The translations under genes and the position numbers were made by a program. A DNA stretch of 64,000 nt, from the NCBI GenBank assembly GCA_026874595.1, contig CM049319.1, positions 56,984,917 to 57,048,916 on the forward strand. Reading direction: 5' to 3'. A model generated the notes under the pieces. It was not told the DNA's origin and made no database searches. It saw only the letters and a program-made list of their open reading frames with translations. This stretch comes from Sipunculus nudus (taxonomy: Eukaryota > Annelida > Sipuncula > Golfingiida > Sipunculidae). Positions 61,176 to 64,000 of the stretch are shown piece by piece; positions within the stretch are counted from its first letter, which is position 1, and every line of letters starts with the position of its first letter.

Positions 61176-63508
61176 AAACTAGACATTTCTTGGCACCGCA
61201 GGTGCCAGAGTATCCCCAGACATAGTAGGCCCCCCCCCCCCCCTTTAAGAACAGACCCCCAATTTTGGCAGCATATACTGACACTTGGCATATTTATTGT
61301 TTCTTCCATCTAAAATTCCACAATCTTGTTGAAGATGTTGGTCCTGTGACCTTGATTGTTTTAAAGATGTGTCCTGTGACCTTGACCTTTGACCTCATGA
61401 CCCCAAAATCATTTTGGGTCTTGCTTTTCCAATGGGACATATGCAAGTCAAGTTTGAAATCTATACATCAATAAAGCAGGAATTATCATCCAGAATTTAT
61501 TTTTATTTTACAGGTGGCTCCTGTGACCTTCACCTTTGACCTTGTGACCTCACAATTGATAGTGTTCTTCCTCTCTTGGCAGGAGAACTATATGTGCAAG
61601 ATGAAAGATCTGAGATGAAATGTTTGGCTGAAATTGCATCCACATCTTTTTAAAGAGGTTTCCTGTGACCTTGACCTTTGACCTCATGACCCCAAAATCA
61701 ATTCGGGTCTTGCTTTTCCAATGGGTCAAATACAAGTCAAGTTTGAAATCCATACATCAATAAAAGAAGGAATTATCATCCAGAAACTAATTTTTGGACA
61801 GATGGCTCCTGTGACCTTCACCTTTGACCTTGTGACCTCAAAATTGATAGGGGTCTTCCACTCTTGGCAGGTGAACTATATGTGCAAAATGAAAGATCTC
61901 AGATGAATTTTTTGGCTGAAATTGCATCCACAACCTTTTTAAAGATGTATCCTGTGACCTTGACCTTTGACCTCATGACCCCAAAATCAATTTTGGTCTT
62001 GCTTTTCCAATGGGACATATACAAGTCAAGTTTGAAAACCACACATCAATAAAAGCAGGAATTATCATCCAGAAACAAATTTTTGGACAGATGGCTCCTG
62101 TGACCCTTCACCTTTGACCTTGTGACCTCAAAATTGATAGGGTTCTTCCACTCTTGGCAGGTGAACTATATGTGCAAGATGAAAGATCTGAGATGAAATG
62201 TTTGGCTGAAAATGCATCCACATCTTTTTAAAGATGTGTCCTATGACCTTGACCTTTGACCTCATGACCCCAAAATCAATTGTGGTCTTGCTTTTCCAAT
62301 GGGACATATACAAGTCAAGTTTGAAAGCCATACATCAATAAAAGCAGGAATTATCATCCAGAAACTAATTTTTGGACAGATGGCTCCTGTGACCTTCACC
62401 TTTGACCTTGTGACCTCAGAATTGATAGGGGTCTTCCACTCTTGGCAGGTGAACTGTATGTGTAAGATGAAAGATCTCAGATGAATTTTTTGGCTGAAAT
62501 TGCATCCACAAACTTTTTAAAGATGTGTCCTGTGACCTTGACCTTTGACCTCATGACCCCAAAATCAATTCAGGTCTTGCTTTTCCAATGGGTCCAATTC
62601 AGGTCAAGTTTGAAATGAATACATCAATAAAAGAAGGAATTATCATCCAGAAACTAATATTTGGACAGATAGCTCCTGTGCCCTTGACCTTTGTCCTTGT
62701 GACCCCTAAATTTCTATGGATCATCCACTATTGGCAAGTGAGCTATATATAATATTCAAGATGGAAGACCTGGGATGAAAGTTTGGCTTAAAATGCATCC
62801 ACAGTATATTTTAAAATGCCAGTCCAGTGACCTTGACCTTTGACCTCATGACCCTAGAACCTATAGGGTTCTTACTTTAGTGGTGGGCCATACATAAGTC
62901 ATGTTTGAAATCTATATGGCTATCAACACTGGAGATATCATAAGAGGAGTGTGATTTTCACCATATATGGCAATATTCAAGGTCAAGGCCTCTAACATAG
63001 GAAAGGTCATGACCCCAATTTAAATAACCATCATCCCATAACCCATACCTATGTATATGCATAATATAAAAGAAATCTGTCCATTAGTTTTTGACTTACA
63101 ATGCTCACAGTTCTGTAAGGTGGCAATTTTGGGGGTATTAAACGGCACAAAAACAAGTAAAGAATAATAGGTGGCGCCACCAGTTTCTGGAACATGACAA
63201 CACTATCCATGATCTTCCATCAACTTGATTTTGGGATCAATCCATGCAAGATTTCTTGAGATATTAAAGAATTTGTGTGATTTTCCCCAAAATTGGAGCT
63301 ATTCAAGGTCAAGGACACTCTCCTAGTAAAGGTCATGACCTCATTTTAAATAGGCGTCGTCCTCTTACCCATATCTATACATATACTTAGTTTGTTAAAG
63401 TTCCGTGAAATATTTTTTGGGTTATCGCGCCAAAAAGATTTATATGCGGCGGCGGCGGCGGGACCGGTATGAAAACATAGTATCCCCCGACTTTGTCTGG
63501 GGATACAA
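61176..63508 (-). mobile_element. complete Helentron-like element with 289-bp tandem core
   Basis: On the - strand the 5' end (right edge) reads TTGTATCCCCAGAC and folds through GTATCCCCC (63480-63488) and GGGGATAC (63499-63506). A (GCG)n tract (about 63447-63462) lies just inside. The core has units at 289-bp period. At the left, GTATCCCCAGAC (61210-61221) is an exact 12-bp reverse complement of GTCTGGGGATAC (63495-63506). A perfect 7-bp hairpin follows (TGGCACC/GGTGCCA, 61191-61207), then AAACTAGA, i.e. TCTAGTTT. A C-homopolymer is near 61231-61243. The right-hand 0.6 kb has GGTGGCGCCACC at about 63170. No coding capacity. Confidence 0.7.
61330..62850 (+). repeat. 289-bp dimeric tandem core with AGGTCA direct repeats
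   Basis: TGACCTTTGACC occurs at 61383, 61672, 61961, 62250 and 62539, steps of 289, 289, 289 and 289. A related TCACCTTTGACC lies between them (61530, 61818, 62108, 62396), so the half-units are 142-147 bp. On the - strand each main site reads GGTCAAAGGTCAAGGTCA, three AGGTCA-type half-sites in a row. Homologous to 26560-27880. Confidence 0.85.
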
Positions 63509-63780
63509 TAATATCGGTTGGCTTTGATGCAAAAAACCGGGACCCTTTGCAGGTGCGTGCTAACTCCGGCGGACGCGCCCGGCAGTTATTCCTTTCCCCC
63601 GGCACATGAATGGAAAGTGTCAATGCCCGCTGGGCAGTAATATTTAAAAATTACGTGTATGTGTGCCAAGTTAGATGACATCCAGTGCCGCTTTAAAATG
63701 AATATTGAGTGTAAGGTACTCGTTCACATTGTGCCGTATTTAGTCATGTTAATGAATAAAATTTGCCACTAAAGTAGTGA
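63509..63780. other. GC-richer non-coding stretch
   Basis: 63540-63630 is clearly richer in G+C (CCGGCGGACGCGCCCGGCAG) than its surroundings and contains several CpGs. No splice-bounded coding segment is recognised. It could be promoter-proximal or another repeat. Confidence 0.35.
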
Positions 63781-64000
63781 ACATAGCCGCTAGGGTTGCG
63801 CCACCTTGTAATTGTATAAAAGACTAATTCTGTGAAATCATGACGCGCCAAACGATGTATGATTGGCTAGTGATGACGTGAGTTTTGAATATATTTGAAA
63901 GGTCGCAGTTCATTTTGGGGCCAAAGTGCCTTAAAACAGTGGAATATTATGTTTTGCTTCAGATTTTAACTGTGAGAAACTGAATACAGTTCCTTCTTCC
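63781..64000. promoter_or_regulatory. promoter-like patch: TATA, CCAAT and CRE words
   Basis: TATAAAAG (63815-63822), GATTGGCTA (63861-63869, a reversed CCAAT box) and TGATGACGTGAG (about 63872-63883, CRE-like) cluster within 70 bases. CCGCTAGGGTTGCGCC (about 63787-63802) resembles a CTCF-type core with mismatches. The order does not fit a canonical promoter on either strand, and no first exon is visible, so this is only suggestive. Confidence 0.3.

Noticed and set aside
1-64000. Integrated virus or retroelement with reverse transcriptase
   Set aside because: No frame with polymerase, integrase, capsid or reverse transcriptase motifs was seen on either strand.

Overview
The window looks like nuclear DNA of a lophotrochozoan animal, most likely a mollusc. 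It is AT-rich and intron-dominated, with short exons flanked by AG/GT splice signals. It is dense in repeat types that I know from molluscan genomes: GGTCAAAGGTCA-bearing tandem cores, GTCCGTCC microsatellites beside element ends, palindromic GGTGGCGCCACC words, tRNA-headed SINEs and Tigger-like MITEs. There is no operon-like gene packing, no rRNA and no CRISPR array. The species call is inference.

Only two genes can be supported. On the + strand, the terminal coding exon of a Vps39/TGFBRAP1-family endosomal tethering protein lies at 14602-14773; its upstream exons were not found and may lie left of the window. On the - strand, four exons (58127-58035, 57370-57149, 49761-49543, 46827-46582) all join in phase 0. 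They encode the last 259 residues of an acidic Pro/Glu/Val/Thr/Ala-rich protein with a basic C-terminus, which I cannot name. Its 5' part is not seen and may lie right of the window.

The rest is repeats. 1-14.3 kb: a pogo/Tigger transposase remnant (about 684-917), a SINE (about 3860-4210), a perfect 17-bp hairpin (4743-4793), members of a MITE family with TIR AAAGGTATGGTTCTCAGGCAC, and two Helentron-like elements (8844-9709, 11880-12435). 14.6-25.6 kb: the gene end, another Helentron-like element (16131-17827), a 46-bp minisatellite (20.6-21.4 kb), and SINE copies, one interrupted by a TA-flanked Tigger MITE. 25.7-42.7 kb: a large 28/29-bp satellite with higher-order repeats of 422, about 685 and 1192 bp. 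It is split by a 7.3-kb compound insertion (26441-33785) and ends in an orientation switch (42445-42482). 42.8-58.2 kb: the - strand gene, whose big intron holds a complete element with an exact 280-bp tandem core (52469-54195). 58.2-64 kb: SINEs and a second complete element with a 289-bp core (61176-63508), then a short promoter-like patch at the right edge.

The most interesting signal is a group of non-autonomous elements with unrelated sequences but one shared plan. Each has a 5' subterminal hairpin, then a GC-rich microsatellite, then usually a tandem core. At the 3' end come a word matching the 5' hairpin arm, a small hairpin and a terminal TCTAGTT or TCTTGTT. This fits Helentron-associated (HINE/DINE-1/pearl-like) elements. 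Two elements share a homologous core but have different termini, which suggests core swapping.
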